DNA from: Dunaliella salina
Taxonomy: Eukaryota > Chlorophyta > Chlorophyceae > Chlamydomonadales > Dunaliellaceae
Direction of reading: 5' to 3'
NCBI GenBank assembly: GCA_002284615.2
Contig: MU069440.1
Span: 811,555 to 823,931, forward strand
DNA length: 12,377 nucleotides
The notes beneath the pieces are model-generated. The model saw only the letters and a program-made list of their open reading frames with translations, was not told where the DNA came from and made no database searches. Made by a program: the position numbers and the translations under genes. Below, piece by piece: positions 1-8,495 of the stretch. Position 1 is the stretch's first letter. Every line of letters begins with the position of its first letter.

Positions 1-70
1 TGTGTGTGTGTGTGCGCGCGCTTGTGTGTGCACGCTCGAACGTTCGTGCATGCATGCGTGTGTCCATGCG
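1..70. repeat. TG/CG alternating purine-pyrimidine microsatellite
   Basis: The window opens with TG repeats passing into CG repeats, then TGTGTG, TGCATGCATG and a CGAACGTTCG palindrome. Nearly strict purine-pyrimidine alternation is typical of a microsatellite and of sequence able to adopt Z-DNA. It is cut by the window edge, so its full length is unknown. The open frame across it is low complexity and is not credible as a gene. Confidence 0.8.
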
Positions 71-857
71 GTTGTTCAAGGCTTGAATTTGAGCCTGGGC
101 TGCTTGCTCATGGCTTGAGGTGCCAGTGCTGCTTCCTCGGCTTGCTGAGTGGCATTGCCACCCACTGGACCAAATTGAATGATTTTAAGTGGAGTCCTAG
201 TACCAAAAGAATATTATTGAAATGGAGTGAAACGACCTATTGGTTGGTCGTGCAGAATTTCAGCCGTTCCCATCAAGAGAAATTGCAGCACGAGGGTGCC
301 AAATTTAAATTTTGATCTCCTTTCCGACTTTTGAATATGCAGGTTGTTAGCATTTCAAATGGGCGTTGCAAATACAAGAATTTTGGAAAAGAAAAATGGT
401 TCCAAGGTGGAGCTGTGGTCCTTTTGGGGTGATCTGAGGCCAGGAAAGTGATCCAGGAACCTCCGACTTTCATGGTTTTTTGGTGAACACGATGTTTTAT
501 GGAATAGAAATGGCTAACCAGTTAGACTTGAGGAACGATGTTGGGAAAGATCCACCTCAGGAATTATGACTTTTCAGGCCTTTAACACGGGTACAATTGT
601 ACTTCAGTCACGTTGTTAGGCAGCTCAGCTTGCCGGGCTGAGTCAGTTAAACAAGATAAGAGGAAGTTTACACAGGCAAGAGGTCGCATCCATTAAGGAA
701 AGGTTCCCTAACTAACAAGCTAGCAAGCTAGGATTACAGTGAGGAGAAGGCCTCCAGTTGAAACGACTGACTGCTAGCCTGTTCATAAAAGAGAAGTCCA
801 TGAAGAAAATTATGAAGCTTGCTGTTGTTCTGATTCAAAAAGGAGCGTACATGATAA
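71..857. other. unclassified noncoding DNA left of E1
   Basis: I see no convincing coding region here. The short open frames lack domain-like composition. Visible structures are the 12-bp palindromes AAATTTAAATTT at 301-312 and GTACAATTGTAC at 591-602, an inverted pair CTCAGC/GCTGAG near 613-631, and a short direct repeat of AAGCTAG near 717-731. The stretch from about 180 to 835 has an even composition and could be an internal or 5' UTR part of an LTR retrotransposon, but no LTR, primer binding site or gag/pol motif was found. The exact junction with the reverse transcriptase fragment is somewhere around 835-860. Confidence 0.5.
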
Positions 858-2408
858 GACTGTCTAGCAACTGGTCAGCATTCCAAAGACATCCCTATAG
901 AAAGGGGAACCATCCAAGGAGACACCCTCTCCCCCTTCCTCTTTCTCATGTACATGGAACCCTTGCTGCGCTGGCTCCATGCTGGCGGGCGAGGCTATGA
1001 ATATGAATGCCTTAACAAGAACTCCCAGACTTTGGAACAGGAAATCCAGAACAAAATCAGCAGTGGGGCATTTGCAGACTCTGCATGGGATGACCTCATC
1101 TGCCTCACAGGCTCATATGCTAACCTACATATTCAAGCCAAGAAATTAAGCCTCTATGCTGACTGGGCCCACCTCATCATCTCTGGTTCAAAAACAAAGG
1201 TGACCTGCAACCTTCTTAACCCACAAACGATGCAAATAAGGGGCAATACGTCCGTTGCTGATTCTGCTCTACGTCAACTCAAAGATAAGATACTGGTCCA
1301 GGGCAAGCTGGCCCAATTCATTTGCCCCGGAGACCCATTTACTTACCTTGGCGTTGAAGTCACCATGACATTAGACTGGAAGCCCCAGCTTAACAGAATG
1401 GAGGAAAAGCTCACCTAAAAGCTGGCAAGCCTCACATGCTCTTTTGCCACACCGAAACAAACAATGGATATACATGTAAATCGCACAGCCATCATCCCCA
1501 GCATTGCGTACGCCTTTCCAGTGACACCTTGCTCTGAGAAGGACCTTGCGGGCTGGGACACATGTATCCTCAAGGTTATCGAAGAAAGGTATAAGCTCTG
1601 GCACAGCACTGCCACAGCCATCCTACGGGAAGACAAAACTAACTATGGTCTTGGTTTTATATCCACTGCAGTAGAATATGATGCAAGATGTGCAACGGCC
1701 CTCACCAGCAGCCTTAATAACACCAGCAGGCACGGCCAGGTCACCAGGTCAATACTTGAATCGCAAATCCAGAAACTGAGACACTATGTACTTGGAAGCA
1801 TCAACCCACCCCACCAAACCTCCAAATTCATCCTCAAGCAGTTATTAACACTAGCAGTACCCTACATGCTCCGTGTCAGGCAATACCTCTGCATCAACAA
1901 TAGCGATCTTGACGTCTCCTATCAAGGAGCACCCTACCTTCTCACCAGCATCACTCCCACAGCAAAAGTCCTCCCAATGCCAATGCAACGCACCCTTAAA
2001 ACCTTAGCCTATCACTGCACTTATACGCTCATGGAAATAGGCATAAAAAGGCTCTCTGCTTTGATGAATAATAACCTCATGCATATTATTGACGGGAACA
2101 AACTCACGTCTCTGTTTGGCCGCAAAATAAAGACCGAACATATTGTAGCCCTGAATAGACTCCCTCATACCCTCAACACCCACACTCTGACTGAGGACAG
2201 ACCTGACATCATCAGCACAATCATTCACAACCAAGACAGCTCACCCAATAAAACCCCTGAATCACGCTGCATAAATCATACAACATATACAGAAATGATG
2301 AAAATAGAACATACACCAACAGGATGGAAGTGGTCAAAGTTTTACCCAGGCCATGCTCCCCCTGATCACCCCAATTCCAAACCCAGACAGTGGGAGATGT
2401 GCCTCTGA
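858..2408 (+). pseudogene. E1 reverse transcriptase, motif B to thumb and connection
   Basis: This was the polymerase that copies element RNA into DNA at the target site. One reading frame runs through 858-2408, broken only by a TAA at 1416-1418. Motif B is clear: GTIQGDTLSP starts at 906, followed by FLFLMYMEPLLRWLH. Motif C near 1071-1097 reads FADSAWDDL, where F/YxDD followed by L is expected, so the catalytic pair is displaced. SGSKTKV follows near 1184, and YLGV, which usually precedes the thumb in LINE polymerases, lies near 1342. The C-terminal part (RTAIIPSIAYAF near 1482, LAGWD near 1546) is typical LINE thumb sequence. Upstream of 858 the frame is closed. RLSSNWSAFQ in another frame (about 857-887) may be the preceding RT residues after a frameshift. 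No activity is expected. Confidence 0.8.
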
Positions 2409-2954
2409 TACACACATGCACCCTGATTCTAGAGCTTACAGCAACCCCCTCTTTGATGCTGAGGATATGGAAGTAGAAAATGCTTCCCCCAGCAGCCAGG
2501 AGAGCCCATTTCCAAACAGTCAACCATGCGCAGAAGGGCACTCATACTAAGGCAGACGCACTCGCAAAAGAAACAATCATTGATGATCCCCACGTGGAGC
2601 AGCCACAAGCACAATCACATAACATAGACTCCACTCAGATCCCACAACATGGGGGCAGGAGACCCAGAAGGAGACGAGGCCCAGCAACACTACATGACCC
2701 TAACCCCCAACCCATAGTAACCCCTTGTCCCTCACCTCCAAACACTTCAAGCACTGATTTCCCCCAATGGCTCTGGAATTATAAACAGAATAAGGCTGCT
2801 ACATTCAGCGCAGTTGAAGCTAGCAACACCATCTTCCGTTCTGACCATATTATCCTAGATATCTTGAGCTGGCAACACCTCCGGAAATATAGGATATGTT
2901 CCCAAGAAAAGGAGCAAAAACAATACAGAGTTTAATGGCACCCCGTCACCATTG
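2409..2954 (+). pseudogene. E1 RNase H-like remnant and linker
   Basis: This is a frame-shifted continuation of E1 between polymerase and PHD finger. A frame from 2480 to 2935 contains VNHAQKGTHTKADALAKE (near 2522-2575). This resembles the end of an RNase H domain, where an H and an ADxLAK segment close the fold. The expected DGS start and the middle acidic residues are not recognisable, so most of the domain is lost or decayed and the call is weak. A basic patch RRPRRRRG near 2658 and a proline-rich linker follow. The last codons before the LINE-D insertion continue into the PHD frame across the duplicated site (WHPVTI, then EKWALP after 3951), with one intervening TAA at 2933-2935. Confidence 0.4.
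2942..2954. repeat. left 13-bp target-site duplication of LINE-D
   Basis: CCCGTCACCATTG at 2942-2954 is repeated exactly at 3939-3951. The flanking bases differ on both sides (C before and G after here; T before and A after there). The insert between them carries a LINE 3' end at this side, as expected for target-primed reverse transcription. Confidence 0.88.
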
Positions 2955-2975
2955 GTTAGGTTAGGTTAGGTTACA
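2955..2975. repeat. TTAGG-like 3' tail of LINE-D
   Basis: The plus strand reads GTTAGGTTAGGTTAGGTTAC, that is (CCTAA) repeats on the element strand, exactly at the junction with the 13-bp duplication. The position shows that it is the simple-repeat tail of the inserted LINE rather than a telomere. The unit matches the five-base TTAGG telomere type, not the TTTAGGG or TTTTAGGG units usual in plants and green algae. Confidence 0.85.
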
Positions 2976-3033
2976 AAGGTTTTGGCCTTCAGCCAGGTGG
3001 ATTGACTGATGAGCCGGCTGGTCCCTGCCAGCC

Positions 3034-3938
3034 TCACCAAAAAACATCCATTATATCAGATATGAACTTGTACAACTGGTTCGACTCTTGACTCAAAAAT
3101 TGGAAAACATCCTCATTGCTAACCTCAGAACAGTAAAAACCAGAAGCACCAAGGGAAATTCTTGTTTGTGGCGAAGCTTCAAAGAAAAGATATGCACAAT
3201 TATTTCAAATAGCACATACACTTTCACAGTTGCAAAGGAAAAGAGAATGTTTCTCGTCTTGCAGATCATTCAAGTCACGCAGGTCACAATGGCCATTGTT
3301 CTCAGGCTGCCAACAAGCTCTTTGAACTCCTAAAGTGTGAGCATGCAGTCTAACTCGGGAGATATTCCATTGTACTCACTTACTCAGATCAAGATTGAGA
3401 TATCTAGGCACCTTGTACGGGCAATCAGTAGCATTCAAAGGTCCCGAAGGAAAAGCAAAACAACAATGATAGGAGGCCCGCTTATATAGGAGACCCCTTC
3501 TTGGCTCAGCACTTCCTAAATCGCCCCACACTTGACACAATCGGCTGCGCAAATCAGTGGCAAAACCTTTGATCTTGATAGCCATTCCTGCCAGCACAGC
3601 CTGTGTGTATTCTTCTCGTTTCTCCAGACCCCTGAAGGACTTCAAAAAATCGGCTGACCAACACTTCACACCAGGCATCACACTCAGCGCCTTGTCAGCT
3701 TTCATCACTTTCCGAACAAGCTCGCTATTTGAATTGAGCATGGCATTATAGAAATGCACAGCTGCCCAAAACCAGTAAAACTGCAGTGGCTCCTGACCAC
3801 ACTCGCGCAACACAGACCAATTGCAAGTGGAACGCTTAACTCCAAGCACGCGCTTCAGAAAACCAAGATGCCCAGTCTGAAGAGGGCAGTTCATCTCAGC
3901 CCCTTCCTTCATATAACCTATGCCCCAAATTTGACTGT
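3034..3938 (-). pseudogene. LINE-D ORF2 C-terminal region, three stops
   Basis: One minus-strand frame reads from the breakpoint at 3938 down to 3034. Its first part (SQIWGIGYMKEGAEM, PLQTGHLGFLKRVLGVKRST, ECGQEPLQFYWFWAAV) is the region following the thumb of a LINE reverse transcriptase. TGA codons interrupt it at 3376-3378 and 3205-3207, and it ends with TGA at 3034-3036. In each of the first two cases the same frame continues with sensible LINE sequence (NISRVRLHAHTLGV after the first). A CCHC-like zinc knuckle near 3265-3310 reads HCDLRDLNDLQDEKH then LFLC; the second cysteine position appears to be arginine. The protein would have bound nucleic acid as part of the ORF2 product; this copy is dead. 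Confidence 0.8.
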
Positions 3939-3951
3939 CCCGTCACCATTG
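3939..3951. repeat. right 13-bp target-site duplication of LINE-D
   Basis: This is an exact copy of CCCGTCACCATTG (left copy at 2942-2954). It adjoins the truncated 5' end of LINE-D. E1 coding sequence resumes directly after it in the PHD frame. Confidence 0.88.
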
Positions 3952-4739
3952 AAAAATGGGCCTTGCCCATTTTCCAAAACGATGGGCTGGAAGTGGCCTC
4001 TTCAAAGCATGTACCAAGAAAAACTAAAGCAGACCCGTGTTGCCAGCTCTGCTGGAGCCCATTAAGCAAAGAATGCACCTTTGGAAGTCAAATCTATGGA
4101 GATATGCCCACCTGTGATACCTGCCGCTGCACATACCACTGGGACTGTCTCATAGATGTCAAAGCATGCTCCCAAAATGACCAGGCACTGAGCGAACAAA
4201 ATGAGCACTGGGACTGCCCTGCCTGTGCATCCCTGTCAGACTCCCCAAAAGCGGAAAGGATCAACTTCTCTGAGGGCTGTGAAATGATCTATGTAGAGTG
4301 GCATCCTAAATGGGAAGCTGAAGAAATGCTACGAATACATCCAGACCTGGATGCTCATGTGCAAGCCTTTGACGCGGAGAAACGACCAGAGGAAATAAAA
4401 TACCCCTTGGCCATTGAAATAGACCTGGACAATCTTGTCAACCAAGGCTTTGAAGGCAACCCTCAGAGCCTATCTGCATCTCCACGGCTCTTAACCACCG
4501 GCTGCGCAATTCGCAAAAATGTCACCTTTGACTTCCAACCTACCAATCCACAGACAGATATCATGCCAACATGGCAATGTGAAATTATCATTAGAAGTGT
4601 TGACCTCATGAAGGAAACTCTTCGCTCGGACACAATTGATGAGGTTGCCATGCCAACACAAATGCCAGAAGTAACCACCTCTGAATGTGCCTGTATCTAC
4701 AATGCCAATGGCAAATGCATGGGCATGCTCACTATATAG
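3939..4739 (+). pseudogene. E1 PHD-finger region
   Basis: A C4HC3 zinc finger of PHD type is readable: CQLC near 4041, CDTC near 4113, HWDC near 4137, then WDCPAC near 4210, with the tryptophan two residues before the last cysteine pair usual in PHD fingers. PHD fingers generally read histone tails, so the finger could have tethered the element or its RNP to chromatin; that role is inference. About 170 further residues follow with no family I recognise (VEWHPKWEAEEML near 4291, FDFQPTNPQTDIMP near 4528), ending with CIYNANGKCMGML and a TAG at 4737. The frame enters from the RT side across the LINE-D duplication site. The stop falls inside a TATATA run shared with the second copy of the 41-bp duplication. 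Removing one TA would put the methyltransferase-like frame in register, so this is probably a frameshifted join. Confidence 0.65.
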
Positions 4740-4745
4740 AAAGGC
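4705..4745. repeat. left 41-bp duplication flanking E2
   Basis: 41 bp, starting CCAATGGCAAATGCATGG and ending ATATAGAAAGGC, are identical to 9160-9200, while the flanks differ on both sides. Left of this copy lies PHD sequence; right of it lies the E2 protease frame. The simplest reading is a long target-site duplication. Confidence 0.75.
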
Positions 4746-6519
4746 GCGAAGGAAAGTTCACAATGACATGATGCAACCGGGCATGGCCCCAAGCCCAAAT
4801 GGTAGTGAAAAATACACGGAGCGGCTCCCAGAACCTCCCTGTGCCCATGAACCATCCTCCTGCTTCTTCAGGATCCTCCTGACCCTCCCTTGGAGATTGC
4901 TGGACAACATTCCATACTGGATGCTTGTGCAAAAATGGCATCCAGGGCCTCAACCCTCTACAAGGTATGCTGTTCCTGACAACAGCACATGCCATGTGAC
5001 TCATGAGCACTTGCACAACAGCCATATGATGCAGTTGGGTATGCCCCCTTGCCCAAATAATTTGTATTTTGAGCAACAAGGTCACACTAGCTACCACTGC
5101 CAAGTACATGCTATAAACAACGTTTTCGGAGCATGCATAGTCACACCAGAGTCTCTGGAGAATTTTATTTACATCCAACACAGAAATGACCCTACCTTGG
5201 GATGGCTCTATGCCTATGAACCAGGCGCAGGCTTTTCTGACAATGCCCCTGGTCAATGGATGCTCAATAACAACCTTCAACAAACTGAAATCGCTTCTTT
5301 TGGTCATAGTACCAGCAACCATATCTCAGACGCTCTTGACCTACACTCTCTTCAGCACGGCTGTAATGCTTTCCTATGCCGCAGCCATCACCATGCTTTT
5401 GCCATTAAAAAATTCCAGGGAGTCTGGAAATTATTGGACTCCCTCAAGGAAGCTCCCATCAACTTGCGCTCCCAAAGGAATTTACCCCCCTTCACTGCCT
5501 TCAAGATTTCTTATCTAAATGGCAATACAAGAGATAACACTCTCGATCCCCAAAATTCACAGTACATGGAAAAACAAGAGAAAGCTTTCTGTCTGGTCCA
5601 CTCCTTTAATATGGCCCTAGGTGAACCGATCATCTCTGGCCATAGTGTTCTGTCACACGTACGCCGCATGGAGGATACCCTTTTGAGTCGTAACCTGCAG
5701 AGACACATCCACCTAAGACGCTATTACACCCATGGATCAGGAAACTTCAACATTATGATCTTCAACCACTACCTTAGCAAATTGTCTTGGAATCAAGAGA
5801 AAAATTACATTCTCCAGATTACCCACCCTCACTGCTCCCCAGGCCAAATAACAAAAAGTTTGATCGAAAACACTTTGCTCAACGCAGCCCACAAAGATGC
5901 AGTAATCCTCACCATCCCCCATGCAAATGGAAGGGGTCATGCTGTGACTCTCAAGAAGAGCCCAAGCACTAACCCCTCATCTGGAGAGGGGTTTACTTGG
6001 CTCCTTTTAGATTCTCTCAAGGACCATCCACAGCCTCTTCAAACTGAAAGTGATTGGAAAAATCTTCAAGGTAGCATACTTACTTTCCAGAGAGGAAGTG
6101 TATGGGATGGCTTAGATCCAGCCTCTGACCTACATCTGGCAGACAGCTCCGTTCCATTTGACCCAAACTCCTTTGTGTACAATACCACTTTCCATGTAGA
6201 TTCCACTCCAGAGCCCTCCATAGTCCAGGTTTCCCAACCTATTTACATCACTCAACCACCACAAAGCAGCGGAAGTGAAAGCCCCACCCAGCCTGTCTCA
6301 CAGCTGAACCACACACACTCCAAAATATATGATACCCCTGAAAATCCTTTGGGACCTTCGCAGGACGGAATACATGTGCTTAAAATCATGACCATGAATG
6401 TCAGAGGCCTCTGTAAGAGCCAATGGGACCTCCGCCATTCCATAGCTACCCACAACCCAGATATTTCAGTCCTCACTGAAACAAGCTCCGCAGAAGTAAT
6501 AAGCCTCGTTCTTGGTTAG
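4746..6519 (+). pseudogene. E2 tandem Josephin-like proteases and start of APE domain
   Basis: One open frame encodes about 590 residues. The first protease-like domain has CQVHAINN (Cys codon 5098, His 5107), HHHAFAIKK (last His 5392) and WKLLDS (Asp 5437). The second has FCLVHSFN (Cys 5590, His 5599), GNFNIM near 5740, GHAVTLKK (His 5938) and WLLLDS (Asp 6010). Cys-xx-His-xx-Asn followed by a distant His and Asp/Asn is the layout of Josephin deubiquitinases, so both copies keep a plausible triad. They may cleave ubiquitin or process the element polyprotein; neither is shown. A serine/threonine/proline-rich linker leads to LKIMTMNVRGL near 6379, the first motif of the APE/EEP endonuclease, and DISVLTET. 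The frame then breaks by one base near 6480-6486, where the normal ETK motif should be. Confidence 0.72.
4757..5069 (+). repeat. degenerate internal repeat before the first Josephin domain
   Basis: The N-terminal part of the protease frame contains two related segments, HNDMMQPGMAPSPNG (codons from about 4759) and HNSHMMQLGMPPCPNN (from about 5017). At the DNA level CATGATGCA...GGGCATGGCCCC and CATATGATGCA...GGGTATGCCCCC align over roughly 45 bp. This indicates an old duplication with a spacing of about 260 bp. Confidence 0.45.
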
Positions 6520-8495
6520 AATCGCTCCTCAAAAACTACAAATATTGGTCAGCTTTCGATAGGGCCGGTGGCACGACCATTTGCATTCGTGATACTTTAG
6601 CCCTAGCCACCCAATGCTCTCCAGTATGCATCAACTCTAAAGGAAGAATTGCCTCTGTCATACTCAAGGGAACCAATGCCAATCTTCTTCTGTTAGGCAC
6701 CTACTGGCCATCTGGCAGCTCTCATGAAGCTCTTGTCAGCAGGAATGAAATGCAAGATTACATAAAGACTCTGCTTGACACCCATAGCAACTGCATCCCC
6801 TTGATACTTGGTGACATGAATGCTACAGTCAGAGATGATGACCGCTCCAGCAACACAACCTACCAGGCTGATAGAATGTACCGGGAATTTCTCCTCTCTA
6901 ATAATCTATGCCCCTGCAAGGAGGAAACCTGCAGACCCTGGACCCATTACCAGGCTACTGGCAAAGATGTCAACAACAATACAATCTACACTTTTGGCCG
7001 CATCGATGACGTCATTCTACCCTCTGAACTTGCGTGTAAATGTTCCCCCTGTACCACCCATGAATTAGGCTCCCTTAGCGATCATGTCCCACTCATAGCT
7101 AACATACCTCTTGACGTCCTTCAGATTCATATTCCCTTCCTAAAAGAACCACAACTCCCCATGCAAAGCCCACAAAAAGTCCTTGTTCGCCCTATCAGTG
7201 AATCTGACAGAACAGCATTCACACACTCCTTGCAAGACCCAGCGCATGGGGTCCCCCAAAACCTTGAAAAATTGCTGCAAACCCTTGACCCAGCCTGTAC
7301 AGAAGCCATTACATTTTTAGATGATCTAAAGAATTTACCTGCCAAGGTTTACAAGGTTTACTTCCTAAAAGAACCACAACTCCCCATGCAAAGCCCACAA
7401 AAAGTCCTTGTTCGCCCTATCAGTGAATCTGACAGAACAGCATTCACACACTCCTTGCAAGACCCAGCGCATGGGGTCCCCCAAAACCTTGAAAAATTGC
7501 TGCAAACCCTTGACCCAGCCTGTACAGAAGCCATTACATTTTTAGATGATCTAAAGAATATACCTGCCAAACAAACCAAAAAACTCGAGACACTCTGCAA
7601 TGAACCGGCCTCTGATACAGTTGAAACACTGGCAGAAGGCATCTCTTGCCTCATTCACTCTTCCTACCAAGTAGCATTGAAAGTGTGCAACACGAAAACT
7701 ATCTCCTCAGACCACAACCACTACAACCCGAGGACCACAAGCAATAAACGGCGCAACCTGAAAAAGAAGCTTTCCTTGATCAGAAACATCCAGTCTCAGC
7801 TGACCTCCCTTGCCATCAACACAACTGACTGCACCTCAACCATTTTGAAGAAAAATAGAGGAAAAGCGAGCCTTAATAAAGCCATATCCAAACTCAACAA
7901 CCTTCAACTTGATATCCCTCCTCTTCCACAACTGCAAGAGCTCTCTGAGAGTGCTAAACAGTCCATTACTTACGTAGACAAAACTTGTAATAAATACAAC
8001 CACAACATTGCTTGTAAAAAGATGCAAAAAACAATCAACACAAACCCCAAACAAGCACACAAGGAAATTTTTAAAGACACGAGTGCACAACCGAGAACAG
8101 GTCTCCAAGTACTCCGAGACCTGGAGACAGGTAATATTGAGACTGAACCAACCAAGCAGGCACAGATTGTTGAAAACTACTACACACAGGCTATGAGGGC
8201 AGTAAATATCAAACATGACAAATACCTTCCACACGAAGCCCCACGTAATTATCCCTGGGAGCAGTCTAATCATTCTGGCCATGTGCCAGACCCATTTATT
8301 CTACAGTCAAGGATTACACAAGACGAATCGGAAGGGAAGGATCAAAGAGAATGGCTCCACTCCAAAATCATGGATAAAAGTGCCTTTAACGAATACATCA
8401 AAAACCTTAGTAATAACAAATCATCAGGTCCAGATGGCATAGTGAATGAGATCCTTAGAATGCTCCCCCCCAAAAATCCAAGAAAGCATTCATAA
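6486..8495 (+). pseudogene. E2 APE endonuclease remainder, linker and RT fingers
   Basis: After a one-base shift the APE domain continues in one frame. KLRRSNKPRSWLESLL near 6483 completes the expected T-E-T-K motif; then come LLGTYWPSGSS near 6690, GDMNA (Asp 6813, Asn 6819), a histidine-rich middle and LSDHVPL (Asp 7080, His 7083). These are the conserved metal and catalytic positions of APE/EEP nucleases, which nick target DNA to prime reverse transcription. A linker with a 225-bp in-frame duplication follows (7136-7570), then a lysine-rich region, and NNKSSGPDGIVNEILRMLPP near 8413-8470, the N-terminal motif of LINE reverse transcriptases. The frame ends at 8495 because of one extra base in a C7-A5 run at 8465-8476. 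The next frame resumes with IQESIHKLFIIMW. Confidence 0.78.
7136..7571 (+). repeat. 225-bp in-frame tandem duplication in E2 linker
   Basis: The block from CTTCCTAAAAG at 7136 to TACCTGCCAA near 7345 recurs from 7361 to about 7570. Only one substitution is seen (AATTTACC versus AATATACC), and 15 bp (GGTTTACAAGGTTTA) separate the copies. The offset of 225 bp keeps the frame, adding 75 residues that repeat QLPMQSPQKVLVRPISESD and the following segment. The near identity indicates a recent event or an assembly duplication. Confidence 0.95.

Larger units (their letters stand above)
2955..3938 (-). mobile_element. LINE-D: 984-bp 5'-truncated LINE inserted into E1
   Basis: The insert lies between two copies of CCCGTCACCATTG and is oriented on the minus strand, opposite to E1. 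It holds only the C-terminal coding part of a LINE, a short 3' UTR with a GGCTGG/CCAGCC hairpin (near 3016-3033), and a terminal CCTAA-type tail next to the left duplication. The coding frame is open right up to the 5' breakpoint at 3938, so the element is truncated there, as is common for LINE copies. It belongs to a different family from E1: its C-terminal domain has no similarity by eye to the E1 or E2 tails. Because it interrupts E1, it inserted after E1. Confidence 0.88.

Noticed and set aside
948..1418. Treating 948-1418 and 1464-2408 as two separate genes
   Set aside because: They are in the same frame, separated by one TAA at 1416; motif B upstream of 948 shows that the coding sequence starts earlier. 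It is one RT pseudogene.
2953..2976. TTAGG repeats as an interstitial telomere or chromosome end
   Set aside because: Only about four units, and they lie exactly at the 3' junction of LINE-D next to its target-site duplication, so they are the element tail.
3040..3340. Plus-strand reading HAGHNGHCSQAANKLFEL as an RNase H end
   Set aside because: The minus strand of the same bases reads as a continuous LINE C-terminal domain with a zinc knuckle, in frame with the 3376-3938 part. The plus reading needs several frameshifts.
4030..4230. RING finger instead of PHD finger
   Set aside because: The order C2-C2-HC-C2 with Trp before the last Cys pair and the spacing of the His-x2-Cys pair fit PHD C4HC3 better than C3HC4.
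4705..4745. 41-bp repeat as a regulatory element, because of TATATAG and ATGCATGGGCATGC
   Set aside because: Its exact repetition at both ends of E2 and the restored domain order explain it as a target-site duplication; no promoter context is seen.
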